From positions 186,001 to 250,000 of the forward strand of contig NZ_JAPMLM010000055.1 of the NCBI RefSeq assembly GCF_026410195.1: a DNA stretch of 64,000 nucleotides, in the 5' to 3' direction. Positions 17,472 through 26,194 of the stretch are shown here, in pieces. Positions within the stretch are counted from its first letter, which is position 1. The number at the start of each line of letters is the position of its first letter. A model generated the notes under the pieces. It saw only the letters and a program-made list of their open reading frames with translations. It had not been told where the DNA came from and made no database searches. Source of the DNA: Xanthomarina sp. F2636L (lineage in GTDB: Bacteria > Bacteroidota > Bacteroidia > Flavobacteriales > Flavobacteriaceae). The position numbers were made by a program, and so were the translations under genes.

Positions 17472-18476
17472 CTATCTTGGAATCTCTACAGATTCAATAA
17501 TTTGTTCAATAATCTGTTTACTGGTTAATCCTTCCATCTCTCTTTCTGGTGTAACAATTACTCTGTGTTGTAATACAGGAATGGAAGCTCTTTTTATATC
17601 TTCTGGAGTTACAAAATCTCTTCCTGCTATGGCAGCAAAAGCTTTAGAAGCCTTTAAAATAGCAATACTGGCTCTTGGAGATGCACCTAAATATAAAAAC
17701 GAATTAGACCGGGTATTCACCACGATATTAGCAATGTATTTCAATAAATTCTCTTCTAATTTTATTTGATTTACTAAAGCTCTGTATTTTTCAATCTTCG
17801 CACCATCAATTATAGCCTCAATTTTTTCAAATTTTGTGGCGTTTTGTAAGGCTTGTTCTCTTATAATAATCTCTAGTTCTTCTTCACCGGTAGGATATTC
17901 AACATTTATCTTAAATAAAAATCTGTCTAATTGTGCCTCTGGTAATCTATATGTTCCTTCTTGTTCTATAGGATTCTGAGTAGCTAAAACTATAAAAGGT
18001 TCTTTCATTTTATAAGTTTCTCCATCTATAGTAACTTGCTTTTCTTCCATAACTTCAAATAAAGCTGCTTGGGTTTTAGCTGGAGCCCTGTTAATTTCAT
18101 CAATTAAAATCATACTAGAAAAAATAGGACCTTTTTTAAATTCGAAGTCCGATGTCTTCGCATTAAACACAGAGGTTCCTAAAATATCTGATGGCATTAA
18201 ATCTGGAGTAAACTGAATGCGACTAAAATCGACATCCATGGTTCTAGAAAGTAATTTAGCTGTAATGGTTTTAGCAACGCCTGGAACACCTTCAATTAAA
18301 ACATGTCCGTTTGCCAGTAGAGAAACAATCAGGAGATCCATCATGTCTTTCTGACCTACAATAACTTTCTTTAATTGGTTTTTAATATCATTAACGGCTT
18401 CTTGAAGCTCGGATACATCAAGCCTGTTTTTAAACTCTAAATTTTCTGAAGGGTCCTGATTAATTTGTTCTTCCAT
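17472..18476 (-). CDS. MoxR-family AAA+ ATPase
   Basis: The 334-residue cytoplasmic ATPase has Walker A GVPGVAKT (63-70), Walker B ILIDEINRAP (about 123-132), sensor 1 ATQNPIEQEG and an arginine-rich lid (RLPEAQLDRF). MoxR proteins are chaperone-like ATPases that work with vWA/DUF58 proteins. It lies between the DUF4350 gene (5-base gap) and the DUF58 gene (4-base gap), in the gene order usual for flavobacteria. Confidence 0.95.
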   Translation of the reverse strand: MEEQINQDPSENLEFKNRLDVSELQEAVNDIKNQLKKVIVGQKDMMDLLIVSLLANGHVLIEGVPGVAKTITAKLLSRTMDVDFSRIQFTPDLMPSDILGTSVFNAKTSDFEFKKGPIFSSMILIDEINRAPAKTQAALFEVMEEKQVTIDGETYKMKEPFIVLATQNPIEQEGTYRLPEAQLDRFLFKINVEYPTGEEELEIIIREQALQNATKFEKIEAIIDGAKIEKYRALVNQIKLEENLLKYIANIVVNTRSNSFLYLGASPRASIAILKASKAFAAIAGRDFVTPEDIKRASIPVLQHRVIVTPEREMEGLTSKQIIEQIIESVEIPR

Positions 18477-18481
18477 AGGGG

Positions 18482-19690
18482 TTATTTTTTAAAGAATTTT
18501 TCTATCATATTGTTTAAAACAATCAATTCAACATCGGTACACTCCGATTTCTTGTTTAATGCAATGATGGTATTTATTAAATATTTTGTGCCATTTAAGT
18601 CGTTATTAGATTTTAAAGCTAAGGTCTTTATAAATTCCTTATTTAAATTACTAGTATCAATCAGATATTTTTCTCTAATTTTTTCTAAAAAGTAAGTAAT
18701 TTTCTTATCGACTAGATTTTTGTGATCTTCTTCCTTTAAATACACATTAGAAATAGTTTGAGTAAATTCTACAGTAGAATTTTGTAAGGGTTTAATTATT
18801 GGAATGGCTCTTTGTTTTCTCTTAGAGTTAAATAACAGAAACAGCAGTAAACCTATTGAGGAAACAGCTAAAAACCAGGATAAACTAGGATGTTGCAAGA
18901 AGAATTTAAAAATAGAATCCTGTTTTTCTTCAGGTGTATTAGTATACTTACTGAATTTTATTTGTGGATCCCAAAGAACATCTTTAGAAGGTAAATAAGA
19001 CAGGATGTTTTCTACATATTCCTCATTGCCATTTAGCATATTATAATTAGTAAAAACTACTGGATTAGAATGTAATAAAACAGCTCCTTTTCCATAGTAT
19101 ATTTTAATGAAATTGGGTTGTTTTTGGTTATTTACTTCAACGGTTCCTAACACAATCGTATTATTTTCATTATAACTATCGAAGTAATTTCTTCTAATAT
19201 TTCTGTCAAACAAATAGGGTTGATTTTTAAAATCCTTATTCTCTAAATACAATTTTCCATTCAATAACTTTAAGTCTTCGGGAGTGTACACATGCTCGTC
19301 TAGGTTATTGGTGGTAAACTGTAAAGAATCTCTTAAATGTTCGCTAAAATAATTCAGAGATAAGAACACATTATTACCATTTTCCACATAACCCAACAGA
19401 TAACTCAAACCATCTTTATCTAATTTATAAGCGGTAGGTTTAATACAAATATAATTGCCAAAATCGTCATCTTTAACATGGTGAAAAAGGTAATCGTAAA
19501 TGTTTTCTTTTAAATAGTGTACCTCATTATTATTAAAAAGTGCTTCGGCTTCATGAAATAGGATGTATGTACCAAATGGACTTTTGTTTTTTTCTTTAAA
19601 ATTCTCGTTCCAATTGGTTTTACTACAACTTATTAAGCTGAATAAAACCATTAGAAAAAGATATTTGTTTATGTGTTTAAAGAAAGTCAA
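18482..19690 (-). CDS. DUF4350-type lipoprotein/membrane protein
   Basis: The 402-residue protein opens with a lipoprotein-like signal (SLISC, Cys22), has a periplasmic domain typical of DUF4350 proteins in MoxR clusters, one membrane span near residues 272-290 and a cytoplasmic C-terminal helical tail. The start is TTG and overlaps the upstream stop as TTGA, which points to translational coupling. With a lipid anchor and a later span both ends would be membrane-associated. Role within the MoxR complex is unknown. Confidence 0.82.
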   Translation of the reverse strand: MTFFKHINKYLFLMVLFSLISCSKTNWNENFKEKNKSPFGTYILFHEAEALFNNNEVHYLKENIYDYLFHHVKDDDFGNYICIKPTAYKLDKDGLSYLLGYVENGNNVFLSLNYFSEHLRDSLQFTTNNLDEHVYTPEDLKLLNGKLYLENKDFKNQPYLFDRNIRRNYFDSYNENNTIVLGTVEVNNQKQPNFIKIYYGKGAVLLHSNPVVFTNYNMLNGNEEYVENILSYLPSKDVLWDPQIKFSKYTNTPEEKQDSIFKFFLQHPSLSWFLAVSSIGLLLFLLFNSKRKQRAIPIIKPLQNSTVEFTQTISNVYLKEEDHKNLVDKKITYFLEKIREKYLIDTSNLNKEFIKTLALKSNNDLNGTKYLINTIIALNKKSECTDVELIVLNNMIEKFFKK

Positions 19691-20406
19691 GAAATGGAAT
19701 TAAAAAGGGTTTTATATTTTTTTTCTATGGTCTGAAAATTATTTGAATTTATTGGGAACTCGCCATACCACACATAACTGTAAATATATGATACTTCAGA
19801 AAACTGATTTCTAAGATCTTTATCTTCAATTTCGAATACGTATTCTGTGTTGGTTTTATCTTTATGATATTCTATGGTTTTAATATCTGATAATTTTTGT
19901 AGTATGGACAAATAATAATACCTCGTTGCCAATCTGTAGTCCTTATTAATAATAGCTTGTTTTAGAAGTTTATTAAAATCTGCTTCGTGGATATCTTCAT
20001 CTTCATACATTAATAGCTCTGCTGTTTTTTTAGATGAATTTTTAAAATTCCAGAAACGCATATCCGAGCCTAAAAGGATTTTTAGTATAATTAAAACAAC
20101 AATTATTCCTAAAAGATACGGGAAAATATAGCTCATAAAACTGACAAATAATGCCAAAATCCCCATGCTAGAAGGAGAGTGTGTTTCCGGTTTTATGGGT
20201 TCTTTCGTTTTTAAGTCGTCTATATATACAAAATCTTTACCGTTATACTTGTCTTTTAATTCTGTTTTAAAAGACAACTTCTCTTCAATATCTGTGTTCT
20301 TTGTATAGGTGGTTTCATCTCCGGTTGCCAGTAGAATATCATCGTTAGATTGAGAAATCCCAACCTGATAACTTAAAAATAATAAAAGGAGCAAACAGGT
20401 TCTCAT
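19687..20406 (-). CDS. DUF4129-type membrane protein
   Basis: The 239-residue protein has an N-terminal signal (ending near VGISQ), an exposed stretch, one membrane span (about 84-110) and a C-terminal cytoplasmic DUF4129-like helical domain with ATRYYYLSILQKL and VWYGEFP. The start codon overlaps the upstream gene's stop (TAATG), and the next gene starts in a 4-base overlap, so the three genes are tightly coupled. It belongs to the MoxR/DUF58 operon. Confidence 0.82.
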   Translation of the reverse strand: MRTCLLLLLFLSYQVGISQSNDDILLATGDETTYTKNTDIEEKLSFKTELKDKYNGKDFVYIDDLKTKEPIKPETHSPSSMGILALFVSFMSYIFPYLLGIIVVLIILKILLGSDMRFWNFKNSSKKTAELLMYEDEDIHEADFNKLLKQAIINKDYRLATRYYYLSILQKLSDIKTIEYHKDKTNTEYVFEIEDKDLRNQFSEVSYIYSYVWYGEFPINSNNFQTIEKKYKTLFNSIS

Positions 20407-21389
20407 TATCTTAAATCATGTTTTTTAGCTACTTGAAAAGGTAGAATTAGATAATAATAACTAATGGAAAATAAACTAAATAAAATAATTGTAAAGGATA
20501 GAATTACTGGCATCGTATTGGAATATCTTGTAACATATCCTTCTAAAAAAGCTGCGATAATGGTAAAAGGAATGGTGCTTAAAAAAATATAGAATGCCTC
20601 TCGAACTCCGATTTTAAAAGACTGAAATCTTTTTAAAGTGCTAGGAAATAAAATACTAGCTCCAATTATATAGCCGGCTGCTGCTTCTATTATCATTCCA
20701 AAGATTTCGTAAGTTCCATGAATCCAGATGCCTTTTAAACTATCAAATAAACTGTTATGTTGATAAAAAAATGCTTGAAATACGGCTACCATCACAGCAT
20801 TATAAACAACATAAAAACCGGTGCCTATTCCTAAAAATATTCCCGATAAAAACATGTTTAGGCCAACACGTTGGTTATTGTCGTAAATTCCAATAAAGGT
20901 TCCCCAATTACTTCCACCTTTGTAGATAGCCATGGCATCTCCTTGCTCTATATTCTCTAAGGTTTGATCTACATAGCTGTTTCCTAAAATTTGTCTGGCA
21001 AATGTATCGTCGTTAAAAGTAGAAAGTAAACCAATAAAAAAACATAAAAAGAAAAATATAAACGATATATAAATGTATTTTCTATGTTTATAACAAAGAA
21101 GAGGAACGGTATCTAAAAAGAATTTTAATACACGATTATTTTTTCTTCTTTTGGTGTGGTACACATTATTAAAACTGCTTTTAGCTAACTTGTTTAAATA
21201 GGTAGTCACCTTACTTTTAGGATAATAGGTTTGCGCATACACCAGATCGTTCATGATCTTGATATGTAGGTTAGCTATATCGTCAGGGCTTTTTTTTTCT
21301 TTATTCGAACTTATTTGCTCAAATTCAAGCCATTTTTCTTTATTTTGCTTAATAAAAGCGACTTCTCTCATCAGGGCGAATTTAGACAT
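20406..21389 (-). CDS. SpoIIM-like (stage II sporulation protein M family) membrane protein
   Basis: The 327-residue protein has a soluble N-terminal part (about 1-95) and five or six spans with NMFLSGIFLGIGTGFYVVYNAVM and IHGTYEIFGMIIEAAAGYIIG, the signatures of the SpoIIM/DUF95 family. In non-sporulating Bacteroidetes this protein is always part of MoxR/DUF58 operons. The ATG at 21389 is preferred, giving MSKFALMREV. Only three bases separate it from the divergent RDD start, so its promoter must lie inside the RDD coding region. Confidence 0.88.
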   Translation of the reverse strand: MSKFALMREVAFIKQNKEKWLEFEQISSNKEKKSPDDIANLHIKIMNDLVYAQTYYPKSKVTTYLNKLAKSSFNNVYHTKRRKNNRVLKFFLDTVPLLCYKHRKYIYISFIFFFLCFFIGLLSTFNDDTFARQILGNSYVDQTLENIEQGDAMAIYKGGSNWGTFIGIYDNNQRVGLNMFLSGIFLGIGTGFYVVYNAVMVAVFQAFFYQHNSLFDSLKGIWIHGTYEIFGMIIEAAAGYIIGASILFPSTLKRFQSFKIGVREAFYIFLSTIPFTIIAAFLEGYVTRYSNTMPVILSFTIILFSLFSISYYYLILPFQVAKKHDLR

Positions 21390-21392
21390 TGC

Positions 21393-22205
21393 ATGAAAAG
21401 ACTCCAAATAAAAACTGCACAAAATGTAGACATACAATTTACCTTAGCTAATGTTGGGCAACGTTTATTAGCCTTTGCAATAGATAACATTATTAAATTT
21501 GCTTATCTCTATTTTGCAATTGAGTTTTTAAACTTTCAACTTATCGAAAATACATTTAATAATGATCATTGGTCTATAAAAGCGATAGATATTTTAATCT
21601 TTTTACCTGTTACTTTCTATTCGTTATATTCTGAAATATTATTAAACGGACAAACCATTGGTAAGAAGCTACTTAATATCAAGGTAATAAATGTGGATGG
21701 TTTTAAACCGTCTATTACCGATTATGTGATTAGATGGTTTTTAAGAGTTATCGATTTTAACTTTTTCTCCTTAATTTTTATTTATGTTGCCTCTTTAGGC
21801 TTAGATACAAATTACGGACTTCTAATTGTTATCTTTTTAATAGGAAAACTTATAGGATTTTTATTGATTGTATCTACTAAAAAAAATCAGCGTTTTGGAG
21901 ATATTATGGCTAATACCGTAGTGGTTTCTTTAAAAGACAAAGCCAAATTTTCAGATACAATTTTAGAAAAAATAACAGATACCTATAAGCCTGTTTACCC
22001 AGCAGTTATTCGCTTGTCTGATAATGATGCCAGAATTATAAAGGAAACTTTTAAATCTGCTACTAAATCTAACGACTATAAAACGCTTATTAAATTACGT
22101 TCTAAAATTATAGAAGTTACTGGCATTAAATCTTCACATAATAACGATAAAGAGTTTATTGATGCCGTATTAAAAGACTACAATTATTACACCCAAAGTA
22201 TGTAA
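21393..22205 (+). CDS. RDD family membrane protein
   Basis: The 270-residue protein has the RDD domain in its first 170 residues: RLLAFAIDN (the conserved Arg and Asp), a central GQTIGKKLLNIKV and RWFLRVID, with three to four membrane spans. A charged cytoplasmic C-terminal part of about 100 residues follows. RDD proteins are implicated in ion or Na+/H+ transport or in membrane complexes. The ATG at 21393 fits the family start; upstream in-frame codons lie within the divergent gene. Confidence 0.87.
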   Translation: MKRLQIKTAQNVDIQFTLANVGQRLLAFAIDNIIKFAYLYFAIEFLNFQLIENTFNNDHWSIKAIDILIFLPVTFYSLYSEILLNGQTIGKKLLNIKVINVDGFKPSITDYVIRWFLRVIDFNFFSLIFIYVASLGLDTNYGLLIVIFLIGKLIGFLLIVSTKKNQRFGDIMANTVVVSLKDKAKFSDTILEKITDTYKPVYPAVIRLSDNDARIIKETFKSATKSNDYKTLIKLRSKIIEVTGIKSSHNNDKEFIDAVLKDYNYYTQSM

Positions 22206-22356
22206 AACCTCTGGTCAAAAGAAATATTTAAAAACTCAACCAATAGAAGCTTAAGTTTTTGATACTTCTCTTTTTTCTTTTATTGAAATTCCGCTTTATC
22301 TGATATTTTTTCTAAATTAGGCTTTCATTTTTATTTATAGTAAATCTTAACCTATC

Positions 22357-23625
22357 ATGAAAAAACTCCTTTACATAGTAGCTTTCCTGATTGCTGGATT
22401 AGCCATCTTATATGTCGTTATAAAAAGCGAACCAACGCCAACATATCAACCAGAAAGAAATTATATAGAAGGGCAAGAAAATGCCATTCTCTCGCAATTT
22501 TTATTAGCTAAAGACAGTACCGTTATTGAGTTGGCTGAAGGGCATTTCACCTTGAAGCAGTCGTTGTCTTTAGATGGAGTAAACCATGTGACTATTAGAG
22601 GAAAAGGGATGGGTAAAACGGTTTTAAACTTTAAAGGACAAACCAAAGGTGCAGAAGGAATACGAATTACAAATAGTAGCAATATTACAATTCAGGATTT
22701 AACTGTAGAAAATGCTAAAGGAGATAATATAAAAGTTATGGACACCGATGGAATTAGCTTTAAACATGTGGAAAGTTCCTGGACTGGAGAGGTAAGTGAA
22801 GATAATGGAGCTTATGCTTTTTATCCAGTCCTTTGCAAAAATGTCCTGATAGATAATTGCAAGGCAATTGCCTCCTCAGATGCAGGAATCTATGTTGGTC
22901 AATCGGTGGATGTGGTAATAAGTAATAACGAAGCGTTTTACAATGTGGCCGGAATAGAAAGTGAGAACTCGATAAACGTTAAGATTTTTGGTAATAAAGC
23001 TTACGAAAATACGGGAGGTATTTTGGTTTTCGATTTACCAGGTTTAACCCAATATGGATCTAATATTGAAGTGTATAACAATTTGGTTTATGAAAATAAT
23101 ACCAAAAATTTTGCAAAAGCAGGAGCCATTGTAGGTCAAGTACCAAGTGGAACCGGAAGTCTGGTTTTAAGTACAGAAGGTGTTTATTTTTATGACAATA
23201 CCTTTAAAGATAATAAAACAGCTTCTATAGCTATTGCTAGTTACGAGTTGATTTACGAATTAGGTAAACGTGATAAAAAAGAGCAAAAAGAAGGCGAAGA
23301 CGTGGTGGGTTCTGTGCAGGTTATAAATGATAAATATACATCAGACACCAACTATAATCCGTATCCAAGGAATATAAGAATTGGAAAAAATAATTTTTCT
23401 AATTCCTATTTATTTCCAACCATTAATAACGATTTTGGAAAAATTCTGATGATTAAAAAACCATTTCAAACAGTAGATGTGCTTTGGGACGGACTGGAAG
23501 ATGAAGCTTCTGAATCGACTATTTGTTTTGAAAAAGGGACTGAAAGAGTATCTTTCTTCGGATTAGATGTTTTAAATGATTTTAAAAATGCGACCAGTGA
23601 TGTATCGGAATATAGTTGTAAGTAG
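22357..23625 (+). CDS. Parallel beta-helix protein (SO2929/TIGR03805 type)
   Basis: The 422-residue exported protein begins with a hydrophobic signal or anchor (about 3-22) and then forms a right-handed parallel beta-helix, seen as repeated IxIxxNxxxxN rungs between residues 80 and 300 (for example NITIQDLTVENAKGDNI and VVISNNEAFYNVAGI). This family is regularly paired with a diheme cytochrome, as here, where the next gene starts inside its 3' end. The pair probably works in the periplasm; the substrate is unknown. Confidence 0.85.
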   Translation: MKKLLYIVAFLIAGLAILYVVIKSEPTPTYQPERNYIEGQENAILSQFLLAKDSTVIELAEGHFTLKQSLSLDGVNHVTIRGKGMGKTVLNFKGQTKGAEGIRITNSSNITIQDLTVENAKGDNIKVMDTDGISFKHVESSWTGEVSEDNGAYAFYPVLCKNVLIDNCKAIASSDAGIYVGQSVDVVISNNEAFYNVAGIESENSINVKIFGNKAYENTGGILVFDLPGLTQYGSNIEVYNNLVYENNTKNFAKAGAIVGQVPSGTGSLVLSTEGVYFYDNTFKDNKTASIAIASYELIYELGKRDKKEQKEGEDVVGSVQVINDKYTSDTNYNPYPRNIRIGKNNFSNSYLFPTINNDFGKILMIKKPFQTVDVLWDGLEDEASESTICFEKGTERVSFFGLDVLNDFKNATSDVSEYSCK

Positions 23626-24721
23626 TTTACTCGTTTTTTCTTTATTTTTTAGTTGTAAGAAAAAAGAAAGCCTAGTTGAAAACAAAGCCTATATAAGTGT
23701 TTCTGGTTTGCTAACAAGTCAAGACACGCTAACTAGTTATGATGATTTAGGATTGAAAAAACTATCGGATTATCATTTTTTTAAACAGCCACTAAACCAA
23801 TTAATTCCTGCCTCCAAGCAAATTGTGCCTTACGATTTAAATTCACCTTTATTTACCGATTACGCATCTAAAAAACGCTTTATAGTCTTCCCGGAAGGGA
23901 CGGCTGCAAATTATGTGTCTGATGAAAGCTATTTGGATTTCCCAGAAGGAACCACCCTTATTAAAAACTTTTATTATACCAATAAGGAATTAAAAACAAG
24001 CACATCAGATATTATATTAGAAACCCGTTTATTAATTAAGAAGGCAGGCGAGTGGATAACACTGCCTTATATCTGGAACGAAGAACAAACGGAAGCCTAT
24101 TTATATATTTTAGGAAAAGACATTGATTTAGTTTTAGAACCCACAACCGAGAGAACAAAACAAATAAGATTTAGTTATTCGGTGCCTAATATTAATATGT
24201 GTAAGAATTGCCATGTCAAGGACAAGGATTTAGTTCCTTTAGGTCCAACGCCAAGACAATTACATAGAGAACAAATGCTTCAAGGAACAAGTCAGAACCA
24301 GTTGGCTTATCTCATAGAGAACAACATGTTACATAATCTTCCAACACTTTCAGAGGTTGAAAAACTCCCCAATTATTCAGATGTATCAGAAAGCATAAAC
24401 AACAGAGCTAGGGCTTATTTAGATGTTAATTGTGCTCATTGTCATCAAGACGGAGGTTCTGCCAAAACATCTGGCTTACATCTCATGTATCAAGAACAAG
24501 ACTTATACAAATTGGGTGTTAATAAACCTCCAGTAGCTGCAGGTAAAGGATCTGGAGATTTAGCTTATGATGTGGTTGTTGGAAAACCAGAAGAATCTAT
24601 TTTACTCTATAGAATGAAACATGTAGAACCCGATATTGTAATGCCTGAAATTGGTAAAAACTTGGTGCATACAGAAGGTGTAGAGCTTGTGGATGCCTGG
24701 ATCCGTTCTTTAGCCAACTAG
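23600..24721 (+). CDS. SO2930-family diheme cytochrome c lipoprotein
   Basis: The 373-residue protein has a lipobox SLFFSC (Cys19) and two heme c sites, CKNCH at 201-205 and CAHCH at 278-282, the layout of TIGR03806 proteins. I prefer the ATG at 23600 because it gives a compact lipoprotein signal; ATGs at 23576 and 23588 are also in frame. It overlaps the beta-helix gene by 26 bases, so the two are co-translated. Its stop codon abuts the stop of the convergent esterase gene with no bases between. It probably carries electrons to or from its beta-helix partner. Confidence 0.88.
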   Translation: MYRNIVVSSLLVFSLFFSCKKKESLVENKAYISVSGLLTSQDTLTSYDDLGLKKLSDYHFFKQPLNQLIPASKQIVPYDLNSPLFTDYASKKRFIVFPEGTAANYVSDESYLDFPEGTTLIKNFYYTNKELKTSTSDIILETRLLIKKAGEWITLPYIWNEEQTEAYLYILGKDIDLVLEPTTERTKQIRFSYSVPNINMCKNCHVKDKDLVPLGPTPRQLHREQMLQGTSQNQLAYLIENNMLHNLPTLSEVEKLPNYSDVSESINNRARAYLDVNCAHCHQDGGSAKTSGLHLMYQEQDLYKLGVNKPPVAAGKGSGDLAYDVVVGKPEESILLYRMKHVEPDIVMPEIGKNLVHTEGVELVDAWIRSLAN

Positions 24722-25465
24722 TTACTTAACTATGGGACCTAAAACTTCCCATACATTACTAGCCACTATTTGATGCCCTGCAACATTTGGATGAATCCCA
24801 TCTTGTTGATTCAAAGAGGCAATACCACCAACATCTTTTAGAATAAAAGGTATAAACGCAAGCTTATTTTTTTCTGCTAAATCAGCAAACAACTCTCTAA
24901 ACTCTGTAGTATAATCCTGCCCCATATTTGGTGGTAATTCCATACCAGCAAGCACAATAATGGTTTCCGGGCTTTTTTCTCGCACCACATCAATAATGGC
25001 TTGTAAGTTAGTTCGTGTTTCGGTTAAAGGCACGCCACGCAATCCATCATTAGCACCTAGTTCCAATAAAAATACCGTAGGAGCTTGTTTAATCACCCAA
25101 TCAATCCTACTTTTTCCACCTGCACTCGTTTCGCCACTTACCCCAGAATTAATAACGGTATAATCTAAATTTAAGGAATCTATGGTGTGTTGCAAGATAG
25201 CAGGATAAGCATCACTGGTATCGTCTAGCCCATATCCAGCAGTAATACTATCGCCAAAACACAAAATAGTTTTACTTTTAATTTGAGGTGTTTCAGTTGT
25301 TTCTCCCTGGTTTTCAGTCGACTGAACTTCCGTGGCTTTCTCCGATTTTCCATCACCACAGGAAAAGAGAAGAATCACTAAAATAAAATAACAAAACTTT
25401 ATGAGTTTGAACCCGTTTAAGATTGGTAGATATGCGCGTAATTGATTATTTTGAGCCTCGGACAT
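24722..25465 (-). CDS. SGNH/GDSL esterase, TesA type, lipoprotein
   Basis: The 247-residue protein has a lipobox ILLFSC (Cys36) after a long n-region, a charged linker, and an SGNH hydrolase domain: block I FGDSITAGYG with nucleophile Ser73, block III GANDG (Asn139) and block V QDGIHPN with Asp222 and His225. TesA is a lysophospholipase/thioesterase/arylesterase. It is divergent from the ABC exporter genes, the same neighbourhood as E. coli tesA-ybbA-ybbP. The two starts lie 27 bases apart, so the promoters overlap. Confidence 0.92.
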   Translation of the reverse strand: MSEAQNNQLRAYLPILNGFKLIKFCYFILVILLFSCGDGKSEKATEVQSTENQGETTETPQIKSKTILCFGDSITAGYGLDDTSDAYPAILQHTIDSLNLDYTVINSGVSGETSAGGKSRIDWVIKQAPTVFLLELGANDGLRGVPLTETRTNLQAIIDVVREKSPETIIVLAGMELPPNMGQDYTTEFRELFADLAEKNKLAFIPFILKDVGGIASLNQQDGIHPNVAGHQIVASNVWEVLGPIVK

Positions 25466-25492
25466 GTGTCTATAATTAATTTAAAAATTTAT

Positions 25493-26194
25493 ATGTCAAA
25501 GATATTAAAGATTACTGGGTTGGAAAAGACATATACCAGTGGGAATAAAGAATTAACGGTTTTACAGGATATTTCTTTTGAAGTCGAACAAGGACAAACC
25601 TTTTCTATTGTTGGACCTTCTGGAAGTGGTAAAACCACCTTACTAGGTCTTTGTGCTGGGCTCGACCAGCCAAATGCAGGGACGGTAGAACTATGTGGTC
25701 AAGATTTAAAATCTTTAAATGAAGATCAACGAGCACAATTACGAAATAAGGAAGTCGGTTTTATTTTTCAGAATTTTCAATTACTCCCAACCTTAACAGC
25801 ACTTGAAAACGTGAGTGTTCCCTTAGAACTACAAGGTGCTAAAAACGCTAGGACCAAAAGCTTAAACTTATTAGAAAAAGTGGGTCTTGCAGATCGGGTA
25901 CATCATTATCCGTCTCAGCTGTCGGGTGGCGAACAACAACGTGTTGCCTTGGCTCGTGCGTTTGCAAATGAACCAACTATTTTATTTGCAGACGAACCTA
26001 CAGGAAATTTAGATGATGACACTGGAGAAAAAGTAATTCGGCTGTTGTTTGAATTAAACAAAGAAAATGGTACCACCTTAGTAATTATTACGCACGACTT
26101 AGAGTTGGCCAACCGAACGCAGCAAATATTAAAGCTTAAGGGCGGAAAAATAGTTTCAAACCTTTCTACAAACCAACCTACAACAGCACTGTGA
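25493..26194 (+). CDS. ABC transporter ATP-binding protein (YbbA/LolD type)
   Basis: The 233-residue ATPase has Walker A GPSGSGKTT (41-49), the signature LSGGEQQRVALARA and Walker B ILFADEPTGNLD, with the D-loop typical of the LolD/MacB branch. It pairs with the large FtsX-like permease that starts in a 4-base GTGA overlap. Neighbourhood with a TesA-type esterase matches YbbA. I chose the ATG at 25493 (MSKILK); the longer frame would run into the divergent esterase start. Confidence 0.95.
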   Translation: MSKILKITGLEKTYTSGNKELTVLQDISFEVEQGQTFSIVGPSGSGKTTLLGLCAGLDQPNAGTVELCGQDLKSLNEDQRAQLRNKEVGFIFQNFQLLPTLTALENVSVPLELQGAKNARTKSLNLLEKVGLADRVHHYPSQLSGGEQQRVALARAFANEPTILFADEPTGNLDDDTGEKVIRLLFELNKENGTTLVIITHDLELANRTQQILKLKGGKIVSNLSTNQPTTAL

